Assembly: GCF_004803755.1 (NCBI RefSeq)
Contig: NZ_CP032311.1
Coordinates: 5,420,001-5,484,000 of the forward strand
Source: Pseudomonas sp. DG56-2
GTDB taxonomy: Bacteria > Pseudomonadota > Gammaproteobacteria > Pseudomonadales > Pseudomonadaceae
Direction: 5' to 3'
DNA: 64,000 nucleotides
In this document: piece by piece, positions 41,517-51,114 of the stretch
Layout of the letters: each line of letters starts with the position of its first letter
How positions within the stretch are numbered: position 1 is the first letter of the stretch
Program-made: the position numbers and the translations under genes
The notes under the pieces: generated by a model
Told to the model about the DNA's origin: nothing
The model's input: the letters and a program-made list of their open reading frames with translations, nothing else
The model's database searches: none

Positions 41517-44500
41517 TCACTCGAAGGGAATAATGCCCTCCACATCAGCCAAGCGCAGTTTGCCCCGATAGATATCCAGCACGTCGTTGTTTTGGGCCGC
41601 GCGCATTTGCGCCTCCCGCCCAAGTTTGCGTTGTGCCCAGATTTTCAGATGCCCCTGGGTGAAGCTACGGTCATCGGCGTCCTCGCTGGAGTAGTGGAAG
41701 TGCGCCTCCCAAAGGCCCACTCCCCGGTCTTGTCCCAACTCGGGAAGCCGCCTGATTTCATAAACATCCAAATAGTCATGGGCTGCCAATCTCCTGCGCG
41801 ACACACTACGAGCTATCGTTACCTGTCTTTCCTGGAACAGATACTTCAGGCCATTTGCCGAAGGATGGCTGGTGGTCAAATACAACGACTTGAGCAGATC
41901 CCGCTGGTTCGACTCCAGGCGTTGGATGCCGCTGCGCAGCTCTTCGTACAGCGGGGCGTCCACTGAACTCCGCGCTATGCCAGCCATGACTTCCTGCAAC
42001 TTCTGCGTGTGCTGCTCCATGACCGTCGTCAACCCCAGCGGCTCCTTGGAGTTGCTGTAACGCCGCGCAAGATCAACCACCGAGTTGATTTCATCGAGTA
42101 ATTTACGCGCACGTTTTCTGATACCGCGCATGTTGTCTGGCGTCGAAGGCGAGGTAGGAGCGAGTGGGTCGCGGGCCGGTGCAACCTCTTCAACCCCCCG
42201 CGGGTCGAAGGTTTTCAGGACATTGCCCTGACTGTCCTTCTGTTGGATGACCGGAGCGCCGTCGACCTCCAACTCTTCACCCAGTACGCTCCTACCCTTT
42301 TGCGTCAGAACCACGCGCCGTTTACCGCCCCGGGAGTGCTGCGAGTACGTACGAACAGGACGCGGCTCAGCAAGCTCTTGCTCTCGTACCGCCGAAGTCA
42401 TTTCCTTTCTAGCCGAGTCCTGAAGCTTCTTCAGCGATGCCCGGTACAGCTTGAGTTTCTCACTTCGGATAGCAGGACCGCCCAGACTTGCCAGATAATC
42501 AGCCATACAGGCTGCTTCTTCGTACGACTCCAGTACGCCATTGAGGACGTCGATGCGTTCTGCCAGGGTCAGCTCACTTCCGGCCAGTTCACCATGGGCT
42601 GCGCCGGCGCTCTTTAACGCAGGGCCGTCCAAATACCCTTCGTACTCTTGCAGCACCTGCTCGTCAGTGCCCTGCAGCCGATCCAGACTGAGCTCGGCAA
42701 GGTCTTCCAGCAGGTGAAATTCCAGATCGACCGCGTTGAGTTGTCTCAGCTTGATCATCTTCTTCAGTATCGAATCCCTGTTTACTTTCTCACCGTCTGC
42801 ATCCTTGAAGAAAATCGACTGATCCTTGAGCGTATCTTCGAGCAGGTTATCCATATGGCTCGACACTTCAATAAGGTTTTCCCCCCATCCCTGAACCTTT
42901 TCCAATACCGCAACAAAGTGCCTGTACTCCTGCGTCTCTGCCTCGGTTTCTGGTAGAACCGCAATTCGATCCTTGAGCTTGTCGACGTTTTCTTCATTGA
43001 GTATTTTCGCCACCTCGTTGAAGTAAGCCTCTGCGTACTCCAAAAAGCTCTGGCGCACGTAACTCCGCTGCTGAGTAAGCACATCGACAAAACCCGGCTC
43101 CATGAAGCTCATCTGGTTCAATGCGCTCAGTATGTTGTCGTGTTCAAGGTTGTTGTCGATAACCTGCTTCAGCTCGGCAACGACTCGCTCATTGATCCGT
43201 TTGTGCAAGCCTATGAGCAAATTGAGCTTGTCTTTCTCTACGTCGTTGGGCTCAGGCAGGGCCCGCAACGCTTCAATCTGCCCCTGGTTTTCGATCAATT
43301 GATCGCGGTGCCGATTGAACGTCTCACGGATCGGTTCGCTTTTGCTGATGATCTGCGCTTCTTCTGCCCTGAGCGCCACCATTCGCTTCTGGTTCTCCTC
43401 CCGCAGCCGCTGCACACGGCTTTTGGGCATTCCGCCACGCAAACGCAGCCCATCATCAATGCGCCAGACGCCATGCTTACTAACAATCCATGGGCCGAGA
43501 CGCCCTGACGGGTCAGCTATGCGCACTTGACCATCGGCAAGCGATAGCAGGTATACATCTCCCGCCAGGCTCACGTAATAATGACCGGCTATCAGATAGA
43601 GTCCTGCAGTGTCCCCAGTCGCCAATGGCTCGTGCTCATTCACGGAGACGTCGGTGCGCATGGCCAGTAACGCCTCCCGCTGCCCGGCGGTGAGCATGTT
43701 GAAACCTTGCCTTCCACGCCAGGACAGATCCAGCTGCAGTTGGCCCTGCGCGGCAAGCGCACTTGGGAGGAACGTTTCTCCCTGGCGTACAACGGTTGTT
43801 GAATGGCTCCCCTGCGGCGCCTGCACAGGTAAGCCATCGAATGTAGTCGGGTGAGGTCGCGGGACGACATCGGGAATGCTCTTCGCAGGCAACCTTGCAT
43901 GCAAAAGCACCATCGCAGTATTGAAAATCAGGTCCACCGCAGCTGCACTACGCTCACTTCGCGATCCCTTTTGCAACGCATTGATGTCATTGCTAAGTGA
44001 CATCAGAAGCTGAACCATCCAGGCGAATACGGCAACCGGACCTTTGAGTGGAAGTGAAACCACCTGAAAGAGCAGCCAAGCACCCTCACTTAGAATGGCC
44101 CAGCGACTTTCCTGGTTGGAAACCGACTGACGATCCGCGAGCTCGACAAGCAGATCACGGTTTGACTCGTAGAGTTTCAGATCGACATCTGTCCTCCAGA
44201 ACCGTGGGGCAAAAGTCGGTGGTTTGGGCGCTTCGGGCAATAATCCAGTATCAATAATTGGCCTGTTCCAATGCGGTTCGCTGAAGCCACCCAAGTCATA
44301 GAGGGGTCGGGCTTGCGGCAACATCCATTCAAGAATGCTCTGTTGCAGCGACTCAGAGGCACGAATCGAAGCCAACATTGCTTCGATACTGGCGAACTCC
44401 AGTATCGTCTGGGTGGGGTACAAAGGGCGGAAGAGGATCACTGTCGCAGGCTGCGCCGAGAACAGAACATACATGCCTCGAACCAGATCATAATCACTGC

Positions 44501-46199
44501 CTTGCGCATCAGGTGTGAAAGCCAATGGCATCAACTGCATGCTTGGCTGCATTTCATCTACTTGATATCGGCAATAGCTCGCGACAACCTGTAATCCAGT
44601 CTCGCTTAGCGTTTCGTTCAACCTTGCTTTAAGCGCACTGAACAGCAGCGAACACCGCCACTCCCTGGCAAAACGAATCACCCGCTGGGGCTTGGCGCTC
44701 GGATCATCGAGCATTCGGGCCACGTAAGCCGGATAGCTGCCACCGATGTCGACACGCTGGACCAGGGACTGAACATAGGCGGGTGTCATCCACGGCATGA
44801 TCAACTGCGCTTCACGGTGAGTGATCGCTGTAATCGTGGCACCGCCTAGCGAACTCAAATTACCTATGGCGAAATCGCTCAGGGTTTCAGTGCGCGTTTC
44901 GATACTTGAGTCGCCCACCCCTGCACCTGCCCCCCCGGCAGCGCCAGCGACCGTTGTCAGCGTCAGCTTCAAATCATCGGGAAAGTAATTTGCCTCCGTT
45001 GGAAAGTCACTCAGTAACTGCGCTCTCAAACGGTTGCGGGTGTAGCTATAAAGATCAGCAACACCATCCAGCGCCGCGACGCCAGCGGACTCGAGCTGCG
45101 CCAATGCAAGATCGAACAGACCGCATTGAAAAGCGAAGCTGTCATTGGCCTCCCTTCGCATCAGACCAGGCGGAACGTGCACATTCGAATCGGCAATCGG
45201 TACATAGCCTTTTATAAACCAGGCCGATGGATCACTGAGCGCCGCGAAAAACTGCTCCATCGCTGCCACATCCACGCAGCTTAGGTACTCTCCTCGAACG
45301 AAGGGCTGGAACAGTGCATCGACCAACAACGCAGTTTGATGGGCGAAAATATCTCCCTCAAGCTCGTAGCGATGCCACGTCATCGAGTCGAAGTACAACA
45401 TCGCGCCCAGTGTTTCGCGCAGCGCAAGCGTGAAGTCATCAAGCGATTCAAATGCCCGGACCACACCTGACGGTGCGACCCACACCACCAACTGCCGTTC
45501 GTCCAATTCGGTCGAGATAAGCAGGTTCGGCAGCGTCTGAGCGAACGATAGGCCATAGCGTTCGAGCTGAACCTGGACCACGAACACCTGCGGCTGCTCC
45601 TTTCCTCCCTTGAGCACCCCCTGAATGCAAAACCGCTCCTGGGCATCGAGACCTTGCAGAGGCAGGTTTTGCAACAGCGTCGACTTGAGCACCTGCTGCA
45701 GCCAGCAATCACGGCTCACGCCTTGGCTGCCGACGGCAGCCCAGTAATCAAGTTGCGCCTGGCAAAAAAGCTCGGCCAGCAGTTGACGCAACTCGTCGAG
45801 CTCACCGAGCGCCTTGTTCACTGACACCGTAGCGTGCTCCAGCTTGTTCCCTTCAGCGTCGTGCAGATAATGGGGTGCCGTTACCGACACCAGAAATTCG
45901 CCCCCTGCCGCTGCCATTGATTGCAGGCTTCGGTTCGCGAGCATCGCCTCAAGAAGCACATCTACCAACGAACGCGGTGTCCAGGATTGATAGGGCGTGG
46001 CCATTTGTGAGTTGTCGTCTGGGATCTGCAGCACCAACGGCCCACCATCAGGCAGCTGGGCCGCGGCAACGACCGGGTAGTGCGTCGCCAGAATTTCCAG
46101 GGCCTTGTGCCCGGCCAACTGGCGCAAGGTGGGACGATCAGCGAATTCGGCGGCCACGGCAGCATGGAAGTCCGCTGAAAGAGTTGAATTGCTGGGCAT
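41517..46199 (-). CDS. Very large dermonecrotic-toxin-like (DUF6543-type) protein
   Basis: 1560 residues, ATG preceded by AGGAGC. About residues 400-545 match the Pseudomonas toxin-like family (NYFPDDLKLTL, MPWMTPAYVQSLVQRVDIGGSYPAYVARMLDDP, REWRCSLLFSALK). A hydrophobic stretch near 700-770 may insert in membranes. The region from about 950 to 1400 is helical and charged. The last 80 residues (HFHYSSEDADD...SFTQGHLK...IYRGKLRLADVEGIIPF) resemble C-termini seen across this family. No catalytic motif recognised. No signal peptide, so export would need a dedicated system. Convergent with the deacetylase gene, between it and betT. I infer an antagonism or virulence protein; function unproven. 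Confidence 0.7.
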   Translation of the reverse strand: MPSNSTLSADFHAAVAAEFADRPTLRQLAGHKALEILATHYPVVAAAQLPDGGPLVLQIPDDNSQMATPYQSWTPRSLVDVLLEAMLANRSLQSMAAAGGEFLVSVTAPHYLHDAEGNKLEHATVSVNKALGELDELRQLLAELFCQAQLDYWAAVGSQGVSRDCWLQQVLKSTLLQNLPLQGLDAQERFCIQGVLKGGKEQPQVFVVQVQLERYGLSFAQTLPNLLISTELDERQLVVWVAPSGVVRAFESLDDFTLALRETLGAMLYFDSMTWHRYELEGDIFAHQTALLVDALFQPFVRGEYLSCVDVAAMEQFFAALSDPSAWFIKGYVPIADSNVHVPPGLMRREANDSFAFQCGLFDLALAQLESAGVAALDGVADLYSYTRNRLRAQLLSDFPTEANYFPDDLKLTLTTVAGAAGGAGAGVGDSSIETRTETLSDFAIGNLSSLGGATITAITHREAQLIMPWMTPAYVQSLVQRVDIGGSYPAYVARMLDDPSAKPQRVIRFAREWRCSLLFSALKARLNETLSETGLQVVASYCRYQVDEMQPSMQLMPLAFTPDAQGSDYDLVRGMYVLFSAQPATVILFRPLYPTQTILEFASIEAMLASIRASESLQQSILEWMLPQARPLYDLGGFSEPHWNRPIIDTGLLPEAPKPPTFAPRFWRTDVDLKLYESNRDLLVELADRQSVSNQESRWAILSEGAWLLFQVVSLPLKGPVAVFAWMVQLLMSLSNDINALQKGSRSERSAAAVDLIFNTAMVLLHARLPAKSIPDVVPRPHPTTFDGLPVQAPQGSHSTTVVRQGETFLPSALAAQGQLQLDLSWRGRQGFNMLTAGQREALLAMRTDVSVNEHEPLATGDTAGLYLIAGHYYVSLAGDVYLLSLADGQVRIADPSGRLGPWIVSKHGVWRIDDGLRLRGGMPKSRVQRLREENQKRMVALRAEEAQIISKSEPIRETFNRHRDQLIENQGQIEALRALPEPNDVEKDKLNLLIGLHKRINERVVAELKQVIDNNLEHDNILSALNQMSFMEPGFVDVLTQQRSYVRQSFLEYAEAYFNEVAKILNEENVDKLKDRIAVLPETEAETQEYRHFVAVLEKVQGWGENLIEVSSHMDNLLEDTLKDQSIFFKDADGEKVNRDSILKKMIKLRQLNAVDLEFHLLEDLAELSLDRLQGTDEQVLQEYEGYLDGPALKSAGAAHGELAGSELTLAERIDVLNGVLESYEEAACMADYLASLGGPAIRSEKLKLYRASLKKLQDSARKEMTSAVREQELAEPRPVRTYSQHSRGGKRRVVLTQKGRSVLGEELEVDGAPVIQQKDSQGNVLKTFDPRGVEEVAPARDPLAPTSPSTPDNMRGIRKRARKLLDEINSVVDLARRYSNSKEPLGLTTVMEQHTQKLQEVMAGIARSSVDAPLYEELRSGIQRLESNQRDLLKSLYLTTSHPSANGLKYLFQERQVTIARSVSRRRLAAHDYLDVYEIRRLPELGQDRGVGLWEAHFHYSSEDADDRSFTQGHLKIWAQRKLGREAQMRAAQNNDVLDIYRGKLRLADVEGIIPFE

Positions 46200-46310
46200 G
46201 TGGGATAGCTCCTGTGGGCAAGAGCATCGCAGGGTATTTCGGCGTCACCTTGCGCCTGCGGTACATATGGCTGGCCAATCACAGCACTGTGCAAAGGCGG
46301 CCAAAACGAC

Positions 46311-46340
46311 AAAGGCCCGATTCTCACGAACCGGGCCTTT
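46311..46340. terminator. Intrinsic terminator downstream of betT
   Basis: AAAGGCCCGATTC-TCAC-GAACCGGGCCTTT, a 9-bp GC-rich stem extended by TTC/GAA across one mismatch, about 20 bases after the betT stop. Confidence 0.8.
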
Positions 46341-46359
46341 GTCGGACCTCTATAACTTG

Positions 46360-48360
46360 TTAGCTGTACACACGTCCCAGCAACTGGCGATGGCTCTCGA
46401 ACTGATCAAGCACATCACGGGTGATCTGATCAGGTGTAAAGCCCATCAGGTCATACTCCTGGCTACCGTTATGCAGGTACACCTCGGCTCGGTAGAAGCG
46501 CTGACGCACCTCACTCTCACCTTCGACCGGCGCTTCGCTCGGAGCAGCCAGATAGCCGTCCAGGCTTACTTCATAAACGAAAGGATTGCCCTCTTCCATC
46601 ATCACTCGCAGACCTATGGTCGAACGCGACTGGCCGATGCGGGTTTCTACCTCCACGCCTAAGTTCTGCAACTGTAGCGCAGCGTCCTTCAAGGCCGGGC
46701 TGATCTGCTTATCCATGAAGCGCTGGACCATCGCCTGGGTCGGCTGTAGATCCAACTGACTAAGACGCTCGCTGAAGCCGCGACGACCACGAGCTGCCAG
46801 CTCCGCTTGCTCCTGCTCGATCTGGCTATCCTGCTTCATGGCCTTGTACAAGCCGAACATGAACAACACCAATACCACCGAGAACGGCAGACCAGCCAGC
46901 ACCACCATGGTTTGCATGGCTTCGAAGTTACCCGCGAACAGCAAACCTACGGTGACTACGGTGATGATTGCCGACCACAGAATACGCAGCCAATGCGGCG
47001 CATCTTCGTCAACGTTGCCACCTTTGCACGAAAGGTTGGCCATCATTACCGCACCGGAGTCAGCCGGCGTCAGGAACAACACGAAGCCGACGAAGATGGC
47101 CACGCCAACAACGATCTTGGCTGCCGGGAAGTGTTCAAGCAGTTGGTAGATCGACATCGAGGGCTGTTCCAGCGCTGTTCGCCCCAGCTCTACCGCGCCC
47201 TGGTTGATCACCAGGTCCAGAGCCGTGTTGCCGAATATCGAAAGCCAGGCCAGGGTAAAGCCCAACGGAATCAGCAGCACACCAGCGACCAGTTCACGAA
47301 CAGTACGGCCACGAGAGATGCGGGCAATGAACATACCGACAAATGGACCCCAGGAAATCCACCAGGCCCAATAGAACACGGTCCACAAGCCCAACCAGCG
47401 TTCGGACTTGGCGCCGTCGCCTTCATAGACATAAAGATCAAAGGTCTTGAGCACCGCGCCATTGAGGTAGTCACCGATGTTCTGCACGAAGCTATTGAGC
47501 AAATGCAGGGTTGGACCATTGAGCAACACGAACAGCAACAGGCCGCTGAACAGAATGATGTTCAGGTTGGACAAGCGACGAATGCCATTTTCCACACCCG
47601 ACACCGCCGCAATGGTCGCCACGGTGCTCATCACCAGAATCACGATCAGCAGGTTGGTTTTGCTGTGATCCATGCCAAACAAGTATTCCAGGCCCGAGGA
47701 CACCTGCATCGAGCCGATACCAAGGTTGGTCACCAGGCCCAGCAAGGTTACGAACATGCCGAAGATGTCCACGGTGTGGCCCGCAGCACCCTTGACCCAA
47801 CGCTCGCCGACCAGCGGATAGAGCGCCGAACGCAACGCCAATGGTTGGTTGTGGCGATAAGCGAAGTAGGCCACGGCCAGACCAACCAGGGCATAGATTG
47901 CCCAGCCGTGCAGGCCCCAGTGCAGGAAGGTCAACTGCAACCCTTCACGGGCGGCCTGGAGGCTGGCCGGCGAACCTTGTGGCGGGTTGAAGTAGTGGTC
48001 CAGCGGCTCGGAAGCACCGAAGTACAGCAGCGAAATACCGATACCGGAAGAAAACAGCATGCCGGCCCAGGCACCGTAACTGAAGTCCGGCTTGTCATCC
48101 TTGCCGCCAAGCTTGAGCTTGCCGAAGTTGGAGAAGGCCAGAACGATGACGAACAGCAGATAACCGCCAATCACCAGCATGTAGTACCAGCCAAAGCTGC
48201 GCGACAGCCAGGCCTGGGCCTGGCCGAGCACGCGGCCAGCTGTTTCGGGAACCGCAATAAGCAAGGCAGTCAAAAGCAGGATCAGTAGCGTCGAGGTGTA
48301 GAACACCACGCTATTGACCCGGACCCTCTCGGCAGGGGTCTTGATAAGTGAGGAACTCAT
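46360..48360 (-). CDS. betT: Choline transporter, BCCT family
   Basis: 666 residues with 12 membrane segments and the BCCT signature region (FYWAWWISWGPFVGMFIARIS). The cytosolic C-terminal tail of about 150 residues is long, as in osmotically regulated BetT. Takes up choline with protons or sodium for conversion to betaine. The ATG at 48360 was chosen over upstream in-frame starts because GGAG lies upstream and MSSSLIKTPAERVRVNSVVF is the typical start. Divergent from betIBA; shares the BetI-type operator. Confidence 0.93.
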   Translation of the reverse strand: MSSSLIKTPAERVRVNSVVFYTSTLLILLLTALLIAVPETAGRVLGQAQAWLSRSFGWYYMLVIGGYLLFVIVLAFSNFGKLKLGGKDDKPDFSYGAWAGMLFSSGIGISLLYFGASEPLDHYFNPPQGSPASLQAAREGLQLTFLHWGLHGWAIYALVGLAVAYFAYRHNQPLALRSALYPLVGERWVKGAAGHTVDIFGMFVTLLGLVTNLGIGSMQVSSGLEYLFGMDHSKTNLLIVILVMSTVATIAAVSGVENGIRRLSNLNIILFSGLLLFVLLNGPTLHLLNSFVQNIGDYLNGAVLKTFDLYVYEGDGAKSERWLGLWTVFYWAWWISWGPFVGMFIARISRGRTVRELVAGVLLIPLGFTLAWLSIFGNTALDLVINQGAVELGRTALEQPSMSIYQLLEHFPAAKIVVGVAIFVGFVLFLTPADSGAVMMANLSCKGGNVDEDAPHWLRILWSAIITVVTVGLLFAGNFEAMQTMVVLAGLPFSVVLVLFMFGLYKAMKQDSQIEQEQAELAARGRRGFSERLSQLDLQPTQAMVQRFMDKQISPALKDAALQLQNLGVEVETRIGQSRSTIGLRVMMEEGNPFVYEVSLDGYLAAPSEAPVEGESEVRQRFYRAEVYLHNGSQEYDLMGFTPDQITRDVLDQFESHRQLLGRVYS

Positions 48361-48780
48361 TGCACGTAGGCTCCGGGCAGTGCGAGAGAAACGAAACGAC
48401 CTTTGCCTGAGCAAATGGTGCAATAGCCCCACTGCGTCAGGTGTTATAAAAGCACCTTGAAAAACCGTGATCCCGAATCGATTGCGTTGAAAAAAACAGA
48501 ACCGATACCCCGCTCCGAGGGTAGCGCCGCGCGATGTGTTACCGCTCGGCAGATCTGTTCAACGCGCCGCCTGCGCCCGTCAACGCCTTGTATTCCGGGG
48601 GTTACACGTCTTTTTGGGGTGCCAATTTGTGTCGCTGAACAGTGGAAAATTCCTGTCAATGGCACAGATTGTCGCAGAGCTTATTCTTTGTTGATTGAAC
48701 GTTCAATCAAAACAAAATAGACTGGCCTTCGCCGAGGCAGCCGCTCGTCGTCTGCTCGCAGGCCTGAGGAGATTTGCAAA
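48361..48780. promoter_or_regulatory. betT-betI divergent control region
   Basis: 420 bases without a gene between the divergent betT and betI starts. The clear element is the 20-bp palindrome at 48691-48710. I could not assign -35/-10 boxes with confidence. Confidence 0.6.
48691..48710. promoter_or_regulatory. BetI operator
   Basis: TTGATTGAACGTTCAATCAA is a perfect 20-bp palindrome with the ATTGAAC/GTTCAAT core known for BetI boxes. It lies 71 bases upstream of betI and about 330 bases upstream of betT. Release by choline would derepress the system. Confidence 0.88.
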
Positions 48781-49446
48781 ATGCCCAAGGTCGGTATGCA
48801 ACCTATTCGCCGCCAGCAGTTAATCGAAGCCACATTGCTGGCTATTGACCAGGTCGGCATGGGAGACGCCAGCATTGCGCTGATCGCCCGTTTGGCCGGT
48901 GTGTCGAATGGCATCATCAGTCACTACTTTCAGGACAAGAACGGCCTGATCGCAGCGACTATGCAGTACTTGATGAGCGTGCTGAGCGAGAACGTCGTCG
49001 CCAACCGGCAGGCGCTCAAGAACAACAGCCCGCGTGCCCACCTGCAGGTGATCATCGAAGGCAACTTCGACGCCAGTCAGGTCAACGGCCCGGCAATGAA
49101 AACCTGGTTGGCCTTCTGGGCCTCCAGCATGCACCAGCCGTCTTTGCACAGGTTGCAGCGGATCAACGATCACCGCTTGTATTCCAACCTGTGCTGCCAG
49201 TTCCGCCGCGTCCTGCCGCTGCCTGAGGCACGCACTGCGGCGCGTGGGCTGGCAGCGTTGATCGATGGTCTGTGGCTGCGCGGTGCGCTGTCCGGAGAAG
49301 CTTTCGACACCGACCAGGCGAAACAAATCGCTTACGAATACATGGATCTACAACTGGCGAAGCAGACGAGTCCGAACACACAAACCCGGACCTCTGAACC
49401 ACTACGCGCCGCAATTGCCAAACAGGCAGGAGCGTCGCTCGGATAG
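48781..49446 (+). CDS. betI: Transcriptional repressor BetI, TetR family
   Basis: Choline-responsive repressor of the bet genes. 221 residues: N-terminal TetR helix-turn-helix (about 8-55, with [22 protein letters not shown]), then the helical choline-binding domain. The C-terminal 25 residues past about 196 are polar. 29 bases separate its stop from betB, which it precedes in the operon. Confidence 0.96.
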   Translation: MPKVGMQPIRRQQLIEATLLAIDQVGMGDASIALIARLAGVSNGIISHYFQDKNGLIAATMQYLMSVLSENVVANRQALKNNSPRAHLQVIIEGNFDASQVNGPAMKTWLAFWASSMHQPSLHRLQRINDHRLYSNLCCQFRRVLPLPEARTAARGLAALIDGLWLRGALSGEAFDTDQAKQIAYEYMDLQLAKQTSPNTQTRTSEPLRAAIAKQAGASLG

Positions 49447-49475
49447 CCAAACCACAATGCACTTGCGAGGACACT

Positions 49476-50948
49476 ATGGCCCGTTTCGAACTGCAAAAAC
49501 TTTACATTGATGGTGGTTATGTCGACGCTTCCAGCGACGCTACCTTTGAAGCCATCAACCCGGCCAACGGCGAAGTCCTCGCCCAGGTGCAACGCGCCAC
49601 CGAAGCAGACGTCGAGCGCGCAGTAGAAAGCGCCGAGCGCGGCCAGAAGGTCTGGGCGGCCATGACCGCCATGCAGCGTTCGCGCATCCTGCGTCGCGCC
49701 GTCGACATTCTGCGTGAGCGCAACGATGAGTTGGCCGCCCTGGAAACCCTGGACACCGGCAAGTCGTACTCCGAAACCCGCTACGTCGACATCGTCACCG
49801 GCGCCGACGTGCTGGAATACTACGCAGGCCTGGTACCGGCCATCGAAGGCGAGCAGATCCCGCTGCGCGACAGCTCGTTCGTCTACACCCGCCGCGAGCC
49901 GCTCGGTGTGACAGTGGGTATCGGTGCCTGGAACTACCCGATCCAGATCGCGCTGTGGAAATCCGCTCCAGCCCTGGCCGCCGGCAACGCGATGATCTTC
50001 AAGCCAAGCGAAGTCACCTCGCTGACGACCCTGAAACTGGCCGAAATCTACACCGAAGCTGGCCTCCCAGACGGCGTGTTCAACGTTCTGACCGGTAGCG
50101 GCCGCGAAGTCGGCACCTGGCTGACCGAGCACCCGCGCATCGAAAAAATCTCCTTCACCGGCGGCACCACTACCGGCAAGAAGGTCATGGCCAGCGCCTC
50201 GAGCTCGACGCTCAAGGAAGTCACCATGGAACTGGGCGGCAAGTCGCCGCTGATCATCTGCGAAGACGCTGATCTCGATCGCGCCGCCGATATCGCCATG
50301 ATGGCCAACTTCTACAGTTCGGGCCAGGTCTGCACCAACGGCACCCGCGTATTCGTCCCTGCTTCGATGAAAGCAGCCTTCGAGGCCAAGATTGCCGAGC
50401 GCGTTGCGCGAATCCGTGTTGGTAACCCAGAAGACGAAAATACCAACTTCGGTCCACTGGTCAGCTTCGCTCACATGGAAAGCGTGCTGGGCTACATCGC
50501 CAAGGGCAAGGAAGAAGGTGCGCGCGTACTGTGCGGTGGCGAACGTCTGACCGATGGCGAGTTCGCCAAAGGTGCTTTCGTGGCCCCCACTGTGTTTACC
50601 GATTGCCAAGACGACATGACCATCGTCAAAGAAGAAATCTTTGGCCCAGTGATGAGCATCCTCTCCTACGAGAGCGAAGAAGAAGTCATTCGTCGTGCCA
50701 ACGACACCGAATACGGCCTGGCCGCCGGCGTCTGCACCAACGACATCAGCCGCGCCCACCGCATCATCCATCAACTGGAAGCCGGTATCTGCTGGATCAA
50801 CGCTTGGGGCGAATCGCCAGCTGAAATGCCGGTTGGCGGCTACAAGCAGTCCGGTGTCGGCCGCGAAAACGGCGTGAGCTCGCTGGCTCAGTACACCCGT
50901 ATCAAATCGGTACAGGTTGAACTGGGTGGGTACACCTCGGTTTTCTGA
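49476..50948 (+). CDS. betB: Betaine aldehyde dehydrogenase
   Basis: Oxidises betaine aldehyde to glycine betaine with NAD(P)+. 490 residues; general base Glu252 (TMELGGKSP) and nucleophile Cys286 (GQVCTNG) are in place, with the FTGGTTTGK cofactor loop. AGGACACT before the ATG. Middle gene of betIBA. Confidence 0.97.
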   Translation: MARFELQKLYIDGGYVDASSDATFEAINPANGEVLAQVQRATEADVERAVESAERGQKVWAAMTAMQRSRILRRAVDILRERNDELAALETLDTGKSYSETRYVDIVTGADVLEYYAGLVPAIEGEQIPLRDSSFVYTRREPLGVTVGIGAWNYPIQIALWKSAPALAAGNAMIFKPSEVTSLTTLKLAEIYTEAGLPDGVFNVLTGSGREVGTWLTEHPRIEKISFTGGTTTGKKVMASASSSTLKEVTMELGGKSPLIICEDADLDRAADIAMMANFYSSGQVCTNGTRVFVPASMKAAFEAKIAERVARIRVGNPEDENTNFGPLVSFAHMESVLGYIAKGKEEGARVLCGGERLTDGEFAKGAFVAPTVFTDCQDDMTIVKEEIFGPVMSILSYESEEEVIRRANDTEYGLAAGVCTNDISRAHRIIHQLEAGICWINAWGESPAEMPVGGYKQSGVGRENGVSSLAQYTRIKSVQVELGGYTSVF

Positions 50949-50986
50949 GGCGACACGCCTCTGAAGCAACAGCTTCAAGCGGCAAG

Positions 50987-51031
50987 TTGCAAGTACCTGG
51001 CGGCGCGCGCTACGCCGACGCGTACTTGCAA
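50987..51031. repeat. Inverted repeat in the betB-betA gap
   Basis: TTGCAAGTAC (50987-50996) and GTACTTGCAA (51022-51031), perfect 10-bp arms around a GC-rich 25-base loop. Nearby AGCTTCAAGC / GCTTGAGGCTTGCAGC pieces give the 166-base gap the look of a degenerate interspersed repeat. It may form a strong hairpin between betB and betA. Confidence 0.7.
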
Positions 51032-51114
51032 CTCCCACTAATTTGCGAGCCTCGCGCAACCGCTGTTTCTAGCGGCTTGGAGCTTGAGGCTTGCAGCTGC
51101 TTTCGGAGAAAGCC

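Noticed and set aside
46807..48288. 493-codon plus-strand frame opposite betT
   Set aside because: Composition is His/Gln-rich, as expected for the complement of membrane-segment codons; no domain seen.
48659..48674. Possible sigma-54 promoter (AATGGCACAGATTG...) upstream of betI
   Set aside because: A TGGCA half is present but there is no TTGC at the required spacing; bet control is better explained by the BetI palindrome.
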